DNA from: an uncultured Saprospiraceae bacterium
Lineage (GTDB): Bacteria > Bacteroidota > Bacteroidia > Chitinophagales > Saprospiraceae
DNA length: 34,817 nucleotides
NCBI GenBank assembly: GCA_937967625.1
Contig: CALCJP010000125.1
Coordinates: forward strand, 1 to 34,817
Direction of reading: 5' to 3'
This document shows positions 24,750 to 33,111 of the stretch, piece after piece. Position numbers and translations under genes: made by a program. How positions within the stretch are numbered: position 1 is the first letter of the stretch; every line of letters begins with the position of its first letter. The notes below the pieces were generated by a model. That model was given only the letters and a program-made list of their open reading frames with translations, was not told where the DNA came from and made no database searches.

Positions 24750-26156
24750 TCACTTCCGAGCCTCCAGTTGCGCTCGAATTTCATTCGCTCTGTCTTCCGA
24801 CAAATCATATCCCCACATCACCCAAATGGCGAGTAAGGTGCCTGCTATTGGCAAGAAGGAGTAAAACATACGCAAACCTGTGAGCGCTCCTTCAGGCTGT
24901 TCTGCGACACCCTGAGTAAAGCCAACATAAGCCATAATCGACCCACTCAGCAACCCAGCAAATGCAGTTCCGAATTTGACCATCCACCAGTAAATCGCTC
25001 CGAAGATTCCTTCTCGACGCTTCCCCGTATTGAGTTCATCCAAGTCAATCACATCAGCAGTCATAGACATCATCAAGGTGAACAACCCGCCAATTCCAAA
25101 AGAGAAAAATGGAAGTGCGAATAAGAACAAATACGGTTTGCCCGGCACAAAAAGGAACCAGAAAAGAATGTATCCTATAATTGAGATCGCTTGCGAAATC
25201 AGGAAGGTTCTCTTCTTCCCAATTCTTTTTGACATTGCCGTAACGATTGGAATCACAATGAAAGTCGTACCTAAAGCGCCCAAACATCCATGCAAAGTTG
25301 GCCAAATTCCAGCCGCTCCTGCATCTCCACTAAACAAATAATAGACTATGATAAAAAACGAAAATGAGGCAATTGTATTAAATGAATTGAAGACCAAAAA
25401 AGTAGCCACACATAGCCTACGGAAAGGCACATTTTTAGTCGCTTCTCTAAACCCATCAAAGATTTCTGAAAAGCTACTGGACAAATTGCTGAGCGTTAGC
25501 GGCTCATAACTGGTTTCATTTTCAGTTGATTCACTTTTTAGAAATAATGCTGGAACCATCGCCATCAACATACAAGCGCCACCCACCCAAATCGACAATT
25601 CGCGAACACCGGCAGCGGAGGTTTCAAACCATGCCGGATCGTACAAAATCACCCAAAACCAAGGTGCAATCACCCATGCCCATTGACCAATCCACTGCGC
25701 AACTGCCATGATGTTGGTGCGCTCATGAAAGTCATTGCTCATCTCATAACCCATCGCCACGTAAGGCACACTAAAAATCGTCAATCCTAAATAGAAAATG
25801 ATAGACCACCCTAAAAAGTACCAAAAATTATAGTCCACGCTATTCTCTGCATAGAGCTGCCACATGAAAAAATAAGAGAGTCCCATGATAATTGCTCCAA
25901 TAAAAACGTACTGCCGACGTCGTCCATATTTGGAGCGCGTATTGTCAGAAATGAAACCCATCAGCGGGTCAGTAATGGCATCAAACAATCGAGGCAAAAA
26001 CATCAATATCCCCCACAGAAAAGGTGGGAATCCTAAGCCTTCGACCAAGACAACCATGAAAATTCCTAATGCGGCGGGAAACATTTGATTGGCGAGCATT
26101 CCCATTCCGAATGCTACTTTTTGCCCGAAAGGGACTTGCTTTGTTGGTGTACTCAT
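24750..26156 (-). CDS. GPH-family sugar/cation symporter (MFS)
   Basis: A 468-residue inner-membrane transporter with about 12 hydrophobic spans. The N-terminal signature PRLFDAITDPLMGFISDNTRSKYGRRRQYVFIGAI, with its D(x)3DP and SxxGRRR features, is typical of the glycoside-pentoside-hexuronide:cation symporter family (MelB-like), and the FTLMMSMTADVIDLDELNTGKRREGIFGAIYWWMVKFG block of the second half agrees. It should import a sugar or uronide with Na+ or H+; the substrate is not evident. The gene is divergent from the secreted esterase gene with only 90 bases between starts, which suggests shared regulation and a possible glycan-uptake function. Identical 20-base hairpins lie at both ends of the gene (24664-24683 and 26194-26213). 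Confidence 0.9.
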   Translation of the reverse strand: MSTPTKQVPFGQKVAFGMGMLANQMFPAALGIFMVVLVEGLGFPPFLWGILMFLPRLFDAITDPLMGFISDNTRSKYGRRRQYVFIGAIIMGLSYFFMWQLYAENSVDYNFWYFLGWSIIFYLGLTIFSVPYVAMGYEMSNDFHERTNIMAVAQWIGQWAWVIAPWFWVILYDPAWFETSAAGVRELSIWVGGACMLMAMVPALFLKSESTENETSYEPLTLSNLSSSFSEIFDGFREATKNVPFRRLCVATFLVFNSFNTIASFSFFIIVYYLFSGDAGAAGIWPTLHGCLGALGTTFIVIPIVTAMSKRIGKKRTFLISQAISIIGYILFWFLFVPGKPYLFLFALPFFSFGIGGLFTLMMSMTADVIDLDELNTGKRREGIFGAIYWWMVKFGTAFAGLLSGSIMAYVGFTQGVAEQPEGALTGLRMFYSFLPIAGTLLAIWVMWGYDLSEDRANEIRAQLEARK

Positions 26157-26193
26157 TTTCTCAATTTCTATTTAGCGAACGTGCAAGATAGGG

Positions 26194-26213
26194 AATTTCA
26201 CGAAAGTGAAATT
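26194..26213. repeat. CACGAAAGTG hairpin in a divergent promoter region
   Basis: AATTTCACGAAAGTGAAATT, a perfect 8-bp stem with GAAA loop, lies in the 90-base gap between the divergent symporter and esterase genes. It is identical to the site at 24664-24683. Its position would suit an operator for both genes, but the motif is common elsewhere in the window. Confidence 0.75.
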
Positions 26214-26246
26214 TGTCTTACTTTTAGCCAGCAAAAACAGATTAAA

Positions 26247-27407
26247 ATGCAAGTTCGATTCAAATTATTTTTCACCTTTCTAATTTCAAGTTGCACACTT
26301 TTAGCGCAACAAACCCTCGAAAAGTCATTGCAGCATGACGGGCTGACTCGCGAGTACACGGTTTATATACCTGCAAGTTATGATGGCACTACTGCCGTTC
26401 CGCTGTTATTCAATTTTCATGGCTTCGGCATGTCTGCCAAAGACATGTTTTTTCTCGGAGACATGCGTCCGATTGCCGACACTGCCAATTTTATTTTGGT
26501 CTATCCGCAAGGCTCCAATGATGACGATGGCAGCCCTCATTGGAATGTCGAAGGACCCAATTCCAAAAGCGACGCAGATGATTTAGGATTCACAAAAGCC
26601 ATGCTTGATGAACTGATTGCCGACTACAATATCGACCAAAAACGGGTCTATGCTTGCGGCTATTCCAATGGCGGATTTTTCAGTTTTGATTTGGCTTGCA
26701 AAATGAGTGATCGGTTTGCTGCCATAGGTTCGGTGGCTGGCACCATGCTTTTGGATAGTTACAATAATTGCAACGCGAATCACCCCACTGCCGTGATTAC
26801 CATACATGGCACCGACGATGGCGTGGTGTCTTATGGTGGCTTTCCGGGTTGGAGTTATTCAATGGATCAGGTCAATGATTTTTGGATTAATCAAAACAAC
26901 ACCTCCCCCACTCCCACGGTCGTCCAAATGCCCGATCTCAACTCCGCCGATGGCAGCACCGTCGAGTATTTTTCATGGAAAGATGGCGACGCCTGCACCT
27001 CCGTGGAGCACTATAAAGTCAATGGTGGCGACCACACCTGGCCCGATGTCAACGGCACGCCTTCCAAAACCAATGTGGATGTCAGCGCCAGCCATTTGAT
27101 TTGGGAATTTGTTTCAAAGCACAATATCGAAGGGCTGATTAGTTGTGGTTCTTCTTCCGTTCGCCCTTTCGGGCAAATGAGCGAAATCCAAGTTTTCCCC
27201 AATCCAACTGCTGGTATTTTAAATTTGAAATCTTTGCCTGCTGAGGCATACTTGACCCTTTCCTCCCTTTCGGGAAATGTCCTGCTTTCGCAAAATGCGG
27301 CAGGTGATCAACTTGACTTACGTCACAAGCATTTGCCGAAAGGCATGTATTTATTGGAGATTTCGACGAAAGTCGGAAGGGAAGTTTTTAAGATAATGGT
27401 CGAATAA
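26247..27407 (+). CDS. Secreted PHB-depolymerase/feruloyl-esterase-type hydrolase with T9SS domain
   Basis: A 386-residue secreted alpha/beta-hydrolase of the PHB depolymerase (LpqC-like) esterase family. After the signal peptide (MQVRFKLFFTFLISSCTLLAQ) come REYTVYIPASYDGTTAVPLLFNFHGFG (oxyanion region), the nucleophile elbow CGYSNGGFFSFDLACKM, VITIHGTDDGVVSYGG (catalytic Asp region) and KVNGGDHTWPD (catalytic His). The last ~70 residues (IQVFPNPTAGILNLKSLPAEAYLTLSSLSGN...LPKGMYLLEIS) are a type A T9SS sorting signal. ATG 26247 was chosen because it gives a signal peptide. Substrates could be polyesters or feruloyl/acetyl esters on plant polysaccharides. Five CTTTCG/CGAAAG repeat copies lie in its C-terminal 220 bases (27163-27377). 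Confidence 0.9.
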   Translation: MQVRFKLFFTFLISSCTLLAQQTLEKSLQHDGLTREYTVYIPASYDGTTAVPLLFNFHGFGMSAKDMFFLGDMRPIADTANFILVYPQGSNDDDGSPHWNVEGPNSKSDADDLGFTKAMLDELIADYNIDQKRVYACGYSNGGFFSFDLACKMSDRFAAIGSVAGTMLLDSYNNCNANHPTAVITIHGTDDGVVSYGGFPGWSYSMDQVNDFWINQNNTSPTPTVVQMPDLNSADGSTVEYFSWKDGDACTSVEHYKVNGGDHTWPDVNGTPSKTNVDVSASHLIWEFVSKHNIEGLISCGSSSVRPFGQMSEIQVFPNPTAGILNLKSLPAEAYLTLSSLSGNVLLSQNAAGDQLDLRHKHLPKGMYLLEISTKVGREVFKIMVE

Positions 27408-27411
27408 TATC

Positions 27412-27491
27412 CGATAGAAAAGAAAGAAATAGCTTTGGCAAATTTGGGTTATTGATCCGGAGGATGTGATAGTACTCGATAGAAAAGAAAG
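27412..27491. repeat. 15-base direct repeat pair
   Basis: CGATAGAAAAGAAAG occurs at 27412-27426 and again at 27477-27491, in direct orientation 65 bases apart. The second copy runs straight into the AGCCCC palindrome element. It might mark a target or insertion boundary. Confidence 0.65.
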
Positions 27492-27573
27492 CCCCGAAGG
27501 GGCGTTAGCACTAACCGAGGGCAGAGCCCTCGGCAAAAATGAACGCATTTGTTAGCCCTGAATGGGCGAAAGC
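27490..27573. repeat. Composite AGCCC-type palindrome element
   Basis: Two same-orientation units, AGCCCCGAAGGGGCGTTAGC (27490-27509) and AGCCCTGAATGGGCGAAAGC (27554-27573), bracket two further hairpins. These are CCGAGGGC/GCCCTCGG with an AGA loop (27515-27533) and AAATG/CATTT with an AACG loop (27537-27550). Four hairpins in 84 bases resemble a widespread dispersed palindromic element of environmental Bacteroidota. A related cluster lies at 13325-13425. It lies between the convergent esterase and pgsA genes. Confidence 0.75.
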
Positions 27574-27589
27574 AAAAACAACAAATATT

Positions 27590-28126
27590 CTAATACCGCT
27601 TCTTGCTCTCCCTGACCACTTTCACAAACGAAGTCGTGTAATGCACCATCGAGACTAAACAAAATACAACCCCAATCAATAAAAAATAATACCCCAACAG
27701 ATGCCCCCAAATGACGCCAAACATACCTGCGAAAAAAGCGGTAGTTTTCCATTTGCCGACTTTGCTGGAAGAAATGACCATGCCCTCAGAGGCAGTAAAA
27801 ATCCGAATCCCCATCACCCAAAAATCACGATTGAGAATCACCAACAACATCCAAATCGGCATATCGCCCGCAATAGCAAAAACTGTGAGAAAGGTATTCG
27901 TAAAAATCTTATCTGCCGTAAAATCAATCGATGCGCCCAATTCAGAAACCGAATTGAGCTTCCGAGCCAAATAGCCATCCAAAAAATCACTCAACCCGGC
28001 AAACGCCACGATTGCTAACAAAACCGGCACTTTATAGGGAAATTCGTAGAGATAGAGTATCGACAACGGAGCCATCAAAATTCTGGAAAAACTCGCCGCA
28101 TGAGGAACCGTTAGCTTGAATGCCAT
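27590..28126 (-). CDS. pgsA: CDP-diacylglycerol-glycerol-3-phosphate phosphatidyltransferase
   Basis: A 178-residue integral membrane enzyme that makes phosphatidylglycerol phosphate from CDP-diacylglycerol and glycerol-3-phosphate. The CDP-alcohol phosphotransferase motif D-x2-D-G-x2-A-R-x8-G-x3-D-x3-D is complete (DFLDGYLARKLNSVSELGASIDFTADK). Several hydrophobic spans (FPYKVPVLLAIVAFAGL, IWMLLVIL, FFAGMFGVIWGHLLGYYFLLIGVVFCLVSM) are as expected. The motif alone could also fit another CDP-alcohol enzyme, but the upstream pgpA gene (46-base gap, same strand), which performs the next step, supports PgsA. Confidence 0.88.
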   Translation of the reverse strand: MAFKLTVPHAASFSRILMAPLSILYLYEFPYKVPVLLAIVAFAGLSDFLDGYLARKLNSVSELGASIDFTADKIFTNTFLTVFAIAGDMPIWMLLVILNRDFWVMGIRIFTASEGMVISSSKVGKWKTTAFFAGMFGVIWGHLLGYYFLLIGVVFCLVSMVHYTTSFVKVVRESKKRY

Positions 28127-28172
28127 AGTATGTGGTTGATCTTATTTAGGGGCGCAAAGAAAAGGCGATTTT

Positions 28173-28604
28173 TTAGTTGTACCAAATAAAACATTGAATG
28201 AGCAGATTTGAGTAAATACCCGCCAAAACATCGTCAGCCATAACCCCTAAGCCGCCTTGCAGTCGTTCGGCTCTATTGATATAAAGTATTTTCGAAATAT
28301 CGAAAATTCGAAACAGAACCAGTGCCGCCAAAAAGTAGCGCCAATCAAAAGGCACAAAAAGGAGCGCAATCCACATGCCGACCAATTCATCTATCACAAT
28401 GCAACTGGCGTCTTTTTCAAATTCTTTTTCCAAATGATTGGCAGATTGAATACCCAAAAAGAAAAGAACGATAATCACAATTAGGGAAAGCCAAATCGGC
28501 ATCTTCAAAAAATAGAACAACAAACACGCCACCACACTCGCCACCGTGCCGGGAGCAAATTTTGAAAATCCTAATCCGAAAAAGGTACCAAAAAGTTGGT
28601 GCAT
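28173..28604 (-). CDS. pgpA: Phosphatidylglycerophosphatase A
   Basis: A 143-residue membrane phosphatase of the PgpA family, which removes the phosphate from phosphatidylglycerol phosphate. The family landmarks are FFGLGFSKFAPGTVASVVA, CIVIDELVGMWIAL and LVLFRIFDISKILYINRAERLQGGLGVMADDVLAGIYSNL. The segment SKILYINRAERL replaces the commoner KPxPI..xE form, but the flanking acidic and glycine residues are intact. It leads the pgpA-pgsA unit, so two consecutive steps of phosphatidylglycerol synthesis are encoded together. Confidence 0.9.
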   Translation of the reverse strand: MHQLFGTFFGLGFSKFAPGTVASVVACLLFYFLKMPIWLSLIVIIVLFFLGIQSANHLEKEFEKDASCIVIDELVGMWIALLFVPFDWRYFLAALVLFRIFDISKILYINRAERLQGGLGVMADDVLAGIYSNLLIQCFIWYN

Positions 28605-28784
28605 GGGTAATTCGTGAACGAAGATGAGATTTATTAAAATCTATCCAAACATTTTCAAAGCGGAAAGGTAAGTACCACAGCTTAAATAATCGACACATTT
28701 GTGACAAACATAATTTTCCGCCACACTGAACCAGAGGCGGAGATCATCCATTCATTGGGGAAAGTATAAAATTGAATACCAACC

Positions 28785-28949
28785 TAAGTGCTTGGACAAA
28801 AATAACCATAAGTAAATACTCACTTCTTTTTGTCCTGCTCTTTGTTATTTTTTAGTTCCGTATCTAAGGATATGCAAAGAAAAAATGCCTCGATCAGTAC
28901 AAAAATAAGCAAGCATTTATTCTATGTTTACTTTTGTCCATGCACTTAC
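28785..28949. mobile_element. MITE-like imperfect palindrome, copy 2
   Basis: The arms start TAAGTGCTTGGACAAAAATA and end TTTTGTCCATGCACTTA, and the centre is TATCTAAGGATATG. Length, centre and ends match the element at 851-1017, though the sequence has diverged. It lies upstream of the sulfatase gene and may carry its promoter or simply be an old insertion. Confidence 0.6.
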
Positions 28950-29039
28950 CTTAAATATAATCGACGTGCAACCTTTACCTTTAAACCGAATCTACCTATA
29001 CGACTCCACTACCAAAAGCAACAAAATCAAAAGTCAATC

Positions 29040-30647
29040 ATGAAAAAAACATTAACCTTTCTCCTCCTCTCCCTTTTCGTCCTTTCGGAAAATGCTCTTG
29101 CACAAGATCACCCCAACATCCTATTAGTCATCGCAGATGATTTGGGAGTCGATCACAGCAATGGCTATCACGAACCAGAAATACGACCTACTACGCCAAC
29201 CTTGGATAGTTTACGGTCAATTGGAATTACCTTCGAAAATGCCTTTGCAGCGCCTGTTTGCTCACCCACACGGGCAGCCATCATGAGTGGTAAATACGGA
29301 ATCGCCAATGGCGTCACTCGCCTGATGGTCAATTTTGACACTACTAACACCTCTATTTTTAAAGAATTAGCCACTCAAACCAATGAGGCTTATGCCGACG
29401 CAGTGATTGGAAAATGGCACCTTTCTTCCCGACCGATTGACAATAATCACCCTGCCCATCATGGAATCGATTATTTCATGGGCCCAATGGGCGGAGCCGT
29501 TCCAGATTACTTTTCATGGAACAAAGTTGAAAATGGCGTTTCATCAAGAGAGGACACTTATGCCACTACTGCTTTCACCAATGCCTCGATTGATTGGGTG
29601 AATAACCAAACCAAGCCTTGGTTTTTATGGCAAGGGCATGTTGCACCTCATACTCCCTTTCATGTGCCTCCAGCAGGAACCTATTCCATTGATGACACTA
29701 ACACAGACCTTGGGCAATTTATTGCCATGATTGAGTCCCTTGATTTTGAGTTGAATCGCTTTTTGAATTCATTGTCGGCAGCAGAGCGAGACAACACCGT
29801 AGTCATCTACATTGGTGACAATGGCACTTCCAATGAGGTGCTAAGAGACTACCCCAACAGACAAGGAAAAGGTTCTCTATATCAAGGCGGCATTCGAGTG
29901 CCTTTTATCGTTGCGGGCAAGGGCGTTTCCCGAAAGGGAGAAAGAGAGTCAGCCCTCGTGCATGTCTTAGATATTTATGCAACTATTTTAGAATTGGCAG
30001 GTGCTGATTTGCCAGGAGGCATTTATAATAGTCTGAGCTTCAAGCACTTGCTAACAGGCGAATCCGGAGCAAAGAGAAGTTATAACTATTCGGAAGTGGG
30101 AGGCAACTTCGGTACGCAGGGCTACACCATTCGCGATGATCAATACAAAATTATCAAATTTGATAGTGGAACAGAAGAGATGTATGATTTGCTCAATGAC
30201 TCCTTGGAACTCAATAATTTATTGCCCAATTTAACGCCTGATCAGCAAGCCATCAAAGCTGATTTGGAATCGGAAGCGCAAACCATCAGAACTAATTTTT
30301 GGACCTGCCGCGACCATATTCAAAATGGAGATGAGGAAGGAATCGACTGTGGAGGGAGCTTTTGTTCGCCATGTAGTAGTGGGACTAATGAGGAATCAAC
30401 CCTTGCTTTTTCAATTTTCCCTAACCCAGCGGATGGAGCAATCGCGCTTCAATTATCTACACCAGCTTCCCAAAATACACTGATTGAAATTTTCTCCCTT
30501 TCGGGAAATATCATCCATTCGACGAAAGTCGAAAAAGGGCAAACAGTTATAAACCTTAGCACCGATACTTTCAGCAAAGGCATGTACTTAGTGCAGTTAA
30601 AAACTGATAGTCAAGTAATTACGAAAAAGATATTTATCAATAAGTAA
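29040..30647 (+). CDS. Secreted sulfatase with T9SS sorting domain
   Basis: A 535-residue type I sulfatase. A signal peptide (MKKTLTFLLLSLFVLSENALAQ) precedes the sulfatase domain: NILLVIADDLG (metal-binding Asp pair), the formylglycine site at Cys74 in CSPTRAAIMSGKYG, GKWHL, and IGDNGTSNE (metal site). Residues ~415-430 hold a Cys-rich linker (CRDHIQNGDEEGIDCGGSFCSPC) of a type common in secreted Bacteroidota proteins, and the end is a type A T9SS domain (FSIFPNPADGAIALQLSTPA...FSKGMYLVQLKTDSQVITKKIFINK). ATG 29040 was chosen because it gives the signal peptide. Its substrate, a sulfated glycan or aryl ester, is unknown. The activating maturase is not in the window. CTTTCG/CGAAAG repeats lie at 29082-29094, 29926-29939, 30498-30510 and 30516-30533. 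Confidence 0.92.
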   Translation: MKKTLTFLLLSLFVLSENALAQDHPNILLVIADDLGVDHSNGYHEPEIRPTTPTLDSLRSIGITFENAFAAPVCSPTRAAIMSGKYGIANGVTRLMVNFDTTNTSIFKELATQTNEAYADAVIGKWHLSSRPIDNNHPAHHGIDYFMGPMGGAVPDYFSWNKVENGVSSREDTYATTAFTNASIDWVNNQTKPWFLWQGHVAPHTPFHVPPAGTYSIDDTNTDLGQFIAMIESLDFELNRFLNSLSAAERDNTVVIYIGDNGTSNEVLRDYPNRQGKGSLYQGGIRVPFIVAGKGVSRKGERESALVHVLDIYATILELAGADLPGGIYNSLSFKHLLTGESGAKRSYNYSEVGGNFGTQGYTIRDDQYKIIKFDSGTEEMYDLLNDSLELNNLLPNLTPDQQAIKADLESEAQTIRTNFWTCRDHIQNGDEEGIDCGGSFCSPCSSGTNEESTLAFSIFPNPADGAIALQLSTPASQNTLIEIFSLSGNIIHSTKVEKGQTVINLSTDTFSKGMYLVQLKTDSQVITKKIFINK

Positions 30648-30656
30648 TTTTTTTTT

Positions 30657-30711
30657 ACCACAAAAGAAGGCACAAAAGTTTTTGAAATCTTTTTGTGCCT
30701 TCTTTTGTGGT
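30657..30711. repeat. Long perfect hairpin after the sulfatase gene
   Basis: ACCACAAAAGAAGGCACAAAA (30657-30677) is perfectly complementary to 30691-30711, with a 13-base loop. A T-run lies before the stem, not after it, so a textbook terminator is not shown. A similar CACAAAAG word appears widely in Bacteroidota genomes. It could still block read-through into the malic enzyme gene. Confidence 0.65.
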
Positions 30712-30764
30712 TAAAATTCCTCCTTTGAAAGTAATACCTTCGCGCCCCTAAAAACCTAACAAGG

Positions 30765-33050
30765 ATGAGTAAAAAAAGTCTAAAGAAAGCTGCACTCGAA
30801 TACCACCAAAAAGGAAGACCTGGCAAAATTGAAGTCATTCCGACAAAAGAAACTGCCACTCAGAGGGACTTGTCTTTGGCCTATTCACCTGGCGTTGCAG
30901 AGCCCTGTTTAGAAATCGAAAAAAAACCTGAAACCGTTTACGACTATACTGCAAAGGGCAACCTCGTAGCTGTCATCAGCAATGGAACGGCAGTGCTTGG
31001 ATTGGGAGATTTAGGACCAGCAGCAAGCAAACCGGTGATGGAAGGAAAAGGGCTGCTTTTCAAAATCTATGCAGACATTGATTGTTTTGATTTAGAATTA
31101 GACACGAAAGATGTTGACGAATTTGTCAGAACTGTAAAGATTTTGGAGCCTACTTTTGGTGGCGTAAATTTGGAAGACATCTCGGCCCCAAACGCTTTCG
31201 AAATCGAAGAGCGTCTTAAAAAAGAACTCAACATCCCCGTCATGCATGATGATCAGCATGGCACTGCAATCATCTCCGGAGCAGCCCTACTCAACGCCTT
31301 AGACATTGTTGGAAAAGACATTTCAAAAGTAAAAATTGTGATCAATGGCGCCGGTGCTTCTGCAATCTCTTGCACACGGATTTATATTTCGTTAGGCGCG
31401 AAGCGTGAGAATATTTTCATGTTTGACAGTAAAGGATTGATCCATCCAGATCGGGACAACCTGACTGGCAAAAAACCTGAATTCGTCAATGGAGCAGTAC
31501 CTGCTTCCACTTCCCTTTCAGAAATATTGAACGGCGCAGACGTATTCATTGGGCTTTCGCGAGGCAACATTTTAAATAAAGACATGATAAAGCCCATGTC
31601 ACCTAATCCGATCATCTTTGCGATGGCAAATCCGACGCCTGAGATTGCTTACGAAGACGCAAAGGAAGCTCGTCCTGATTGCATCATGGCAACCGGGCGC
31701 TCTGATTATCCTAATCAGGTCAATAATGTGCTGGGGTTTCCATTCATTTTTAGAGGGGCGCTTGATGTGCGTGCCACGGAAATCAATGAAGCGATGAAGT
31801 TAGGCGCCGTTAGGGCTTTGGCAGATTTGGCAAAAAAACCAGTTCCCGAAATCGTCAACATGGCTTACAATAATGTCCAGATGACTTTTGGGAAGGATTA
31901 CATCATACCCAAACCGGTTGATCCAAGATTGATTTCGATTGTGGCTCCGGCAGTTGCCAAAGCAGCTATGGAGTCAGGAGTCGCAAAGCAACCCATCAAA
32001 AACTGGGAACAATATGAAATCGAACTACAAAAGCGTCTCGGCAACGATCACTCCCTCTCCAAAATCATCCAATCAAAAGCCAAGCAAGATTTAAAGAAAA
32101 TTGTTTTCGCTGACGCTGAAAATATACCTATCCTCCGCGCTGCACTTGAGGTCGTAGAAGACGGAATTGCAAAACCGATCTTGTTGGGAAACATCCATGC
32201 TATAAAAAAGCTGATGGAGGAAAACAATATTGATTTGCCTCAGGTACCCATCATCGATCCTAAGACCCATGTTGATACCAAAGCCGCCCAAACCTTCGAG
32301 GATTATGTTGAGCGATTCTATCAAAAAAGGAAACGTAAAGGTTTACTGAAAGCCGAAGCACGTCACTATATGTCTACCCGAAGCAGCTACGGCGCCATGA
32401 TGGTTGAAACGGGGGCCGCCGATGCGATGATTGGTGGACAAAGTCGCAAATTTGCAGATACGCTCAAACCTGTTCTTCAAATTGTTGGAATAAGAGAAGG
32501 CGTAGAAAAAGTCGCAAGTGTTCACATTGCCATGACTAAAAATGGTCCTCTATTTTTAGCAGATACAGCCATCAATCATTTTTTGAATGCCGAGGATATT
32601 GCCAATATCACGGAGCTGGTAGCAGAGAAAGTTCGCCAATTCAACATCGAACCTAAGATAGCTTTAGTCACTTACTCCAACTTTGGCTCAGTGCCAAAAG
32701 GAAAGTCAGGTATCCTCATGCGAACCGCCACCAAAATCATCCATGAACGTCATCCTGATTGGATCGTTGATGGTGAAATGCAAGCCCATTTTGCACTTAA
32801 CCCCGAACTATTGGAACAATATTACCCATTCTCCAAATTGACTGGACATCGCACCAATACCTTGATTTTCCCAAGTCTCTCCTCGGCCAACCTTGCCTAC
32901 AATCTCCTCAGTAGCGTAGGCGAACTTGACATTATTGGACCTATAATTTTAGGACTAAAAAGACCGGTGCACATTCTTCAGCCCGGAGCTACGGTCAGAC
33001 AGATTGTGGATATGGTGGGAATTGCAGCTATTGATGCGCAGTCAATCTAA
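30765..33050 (+). CDS. maeB: NADP-dependent malic enzyme with phosphotransacetylase-like domain
   Basis: A 761-residue enzyme that decarboxylates malate to pyruvate and CO2 with NAD(P)+. The N-terminal malic domain holds [15 protein letters not shown] (catalytic Tyr), [17 protein letters not shown] (metal-binding acidic residues) and [11 protein letters not shown]. The NAD-binding domain starts near residue 192 ([33 protein letters not shown]). From about residue 425 follows a phosphotransacetylase-type domain ([32 protein letters not shown]...[23 protein letters not shown]). In E. coli MaeB this domain is regulatory and binds acetyl-CoA rather than being an active transacetylase. The length matches the fused form exactly. 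The gene is convergent with the hydrolase at 33112, with a perfect inverted repeat between them. Confidence 0.96.
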   Translation: MSKKSLKKAALEYHQKGRPGKIEVIPTKETATQRDLSLAYSPGVAEPCLEIEKKPETVYDYTAKGNLVAVISNGTAVLGLGDLGPAASKPVMEGKGLLFKIYADIDCFDLELDTKDVDEFVRTVKILEPTFGGVNLEDISAPNAFEIEERLKKELNIPVMHDDQHGTAIISGAALLNALDIVGKDISKVKIVINGAGASAISCTRIYISLGAKRENIFMFDSKGLIHPDRDNLTGKKPEFVNGAVPASTSLSEILNGADVFIGLSRGNILNKDMIKPMSPNPIIFAMANPTPEIAYEDAKEARPDCIMATGRSDYPNQVNNVLGFPFIFRGALDVRATEINEAMKLGAVRALADLAKKPVPEIVNMAYNNVQMTFGKDYIIPKPVDPRLISIVAPAVAKAAMESGVAKQPIKNWEQYEIELQKRLGNDHSLSKIIQSKAKQDLKKIVFADAENIPILRAALEVVEDGIAKPILLGNIHAIKKLMEENNIDLPQVPIIDPKTHVDTKAAQTFEDYVERFYQKRKRKGLLKAEARHYMSTRSSYGAMMVETGAADAMIGGQSRKFADTLKPVLQIVGIREGVEKVASVHIAMTKNGPLFLADTAINHFLNAEDIANITELVAEKVRQFNIEPKIALVTYSNFGSVPKGKSGILMRTATKIIHERHPDWIVDGEMQAHFALNPELLEQYYPFSKLTGHRTNTLIFPSLSSANLAYNLLSSVGELDIIGPIILGLKRPVHILQPGATVRQIVDMVGIAAIDAQSI

Positions 33051-33061
33051 ATTTCTTTTCT

Positions 33062-33095
33062 CGCTTTCGCGAAATGACCTCATTTCGCGAAAGCG
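33062..33095. repeat. Perfect inverted pair of CTTTCGCGAAATG repeats
   Basis: Arms of 16 bases (33062-33077 and 33080-33095) with a 2-base spacer lie in the 61-base gap between convergent genes. The position suits a bidirectional terminator, but neither strand has a proper U-tract after the stem. Confidence 0.85.
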
Positions 33096-33111
33096 GGAAA
33101 AATCAAGAACC

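Noticed and set aside
28830-29039. Longer start for the sulfatase
   Set aside because: The extension runs through the MITE-like element and hides the clear signal peptide at 29040.
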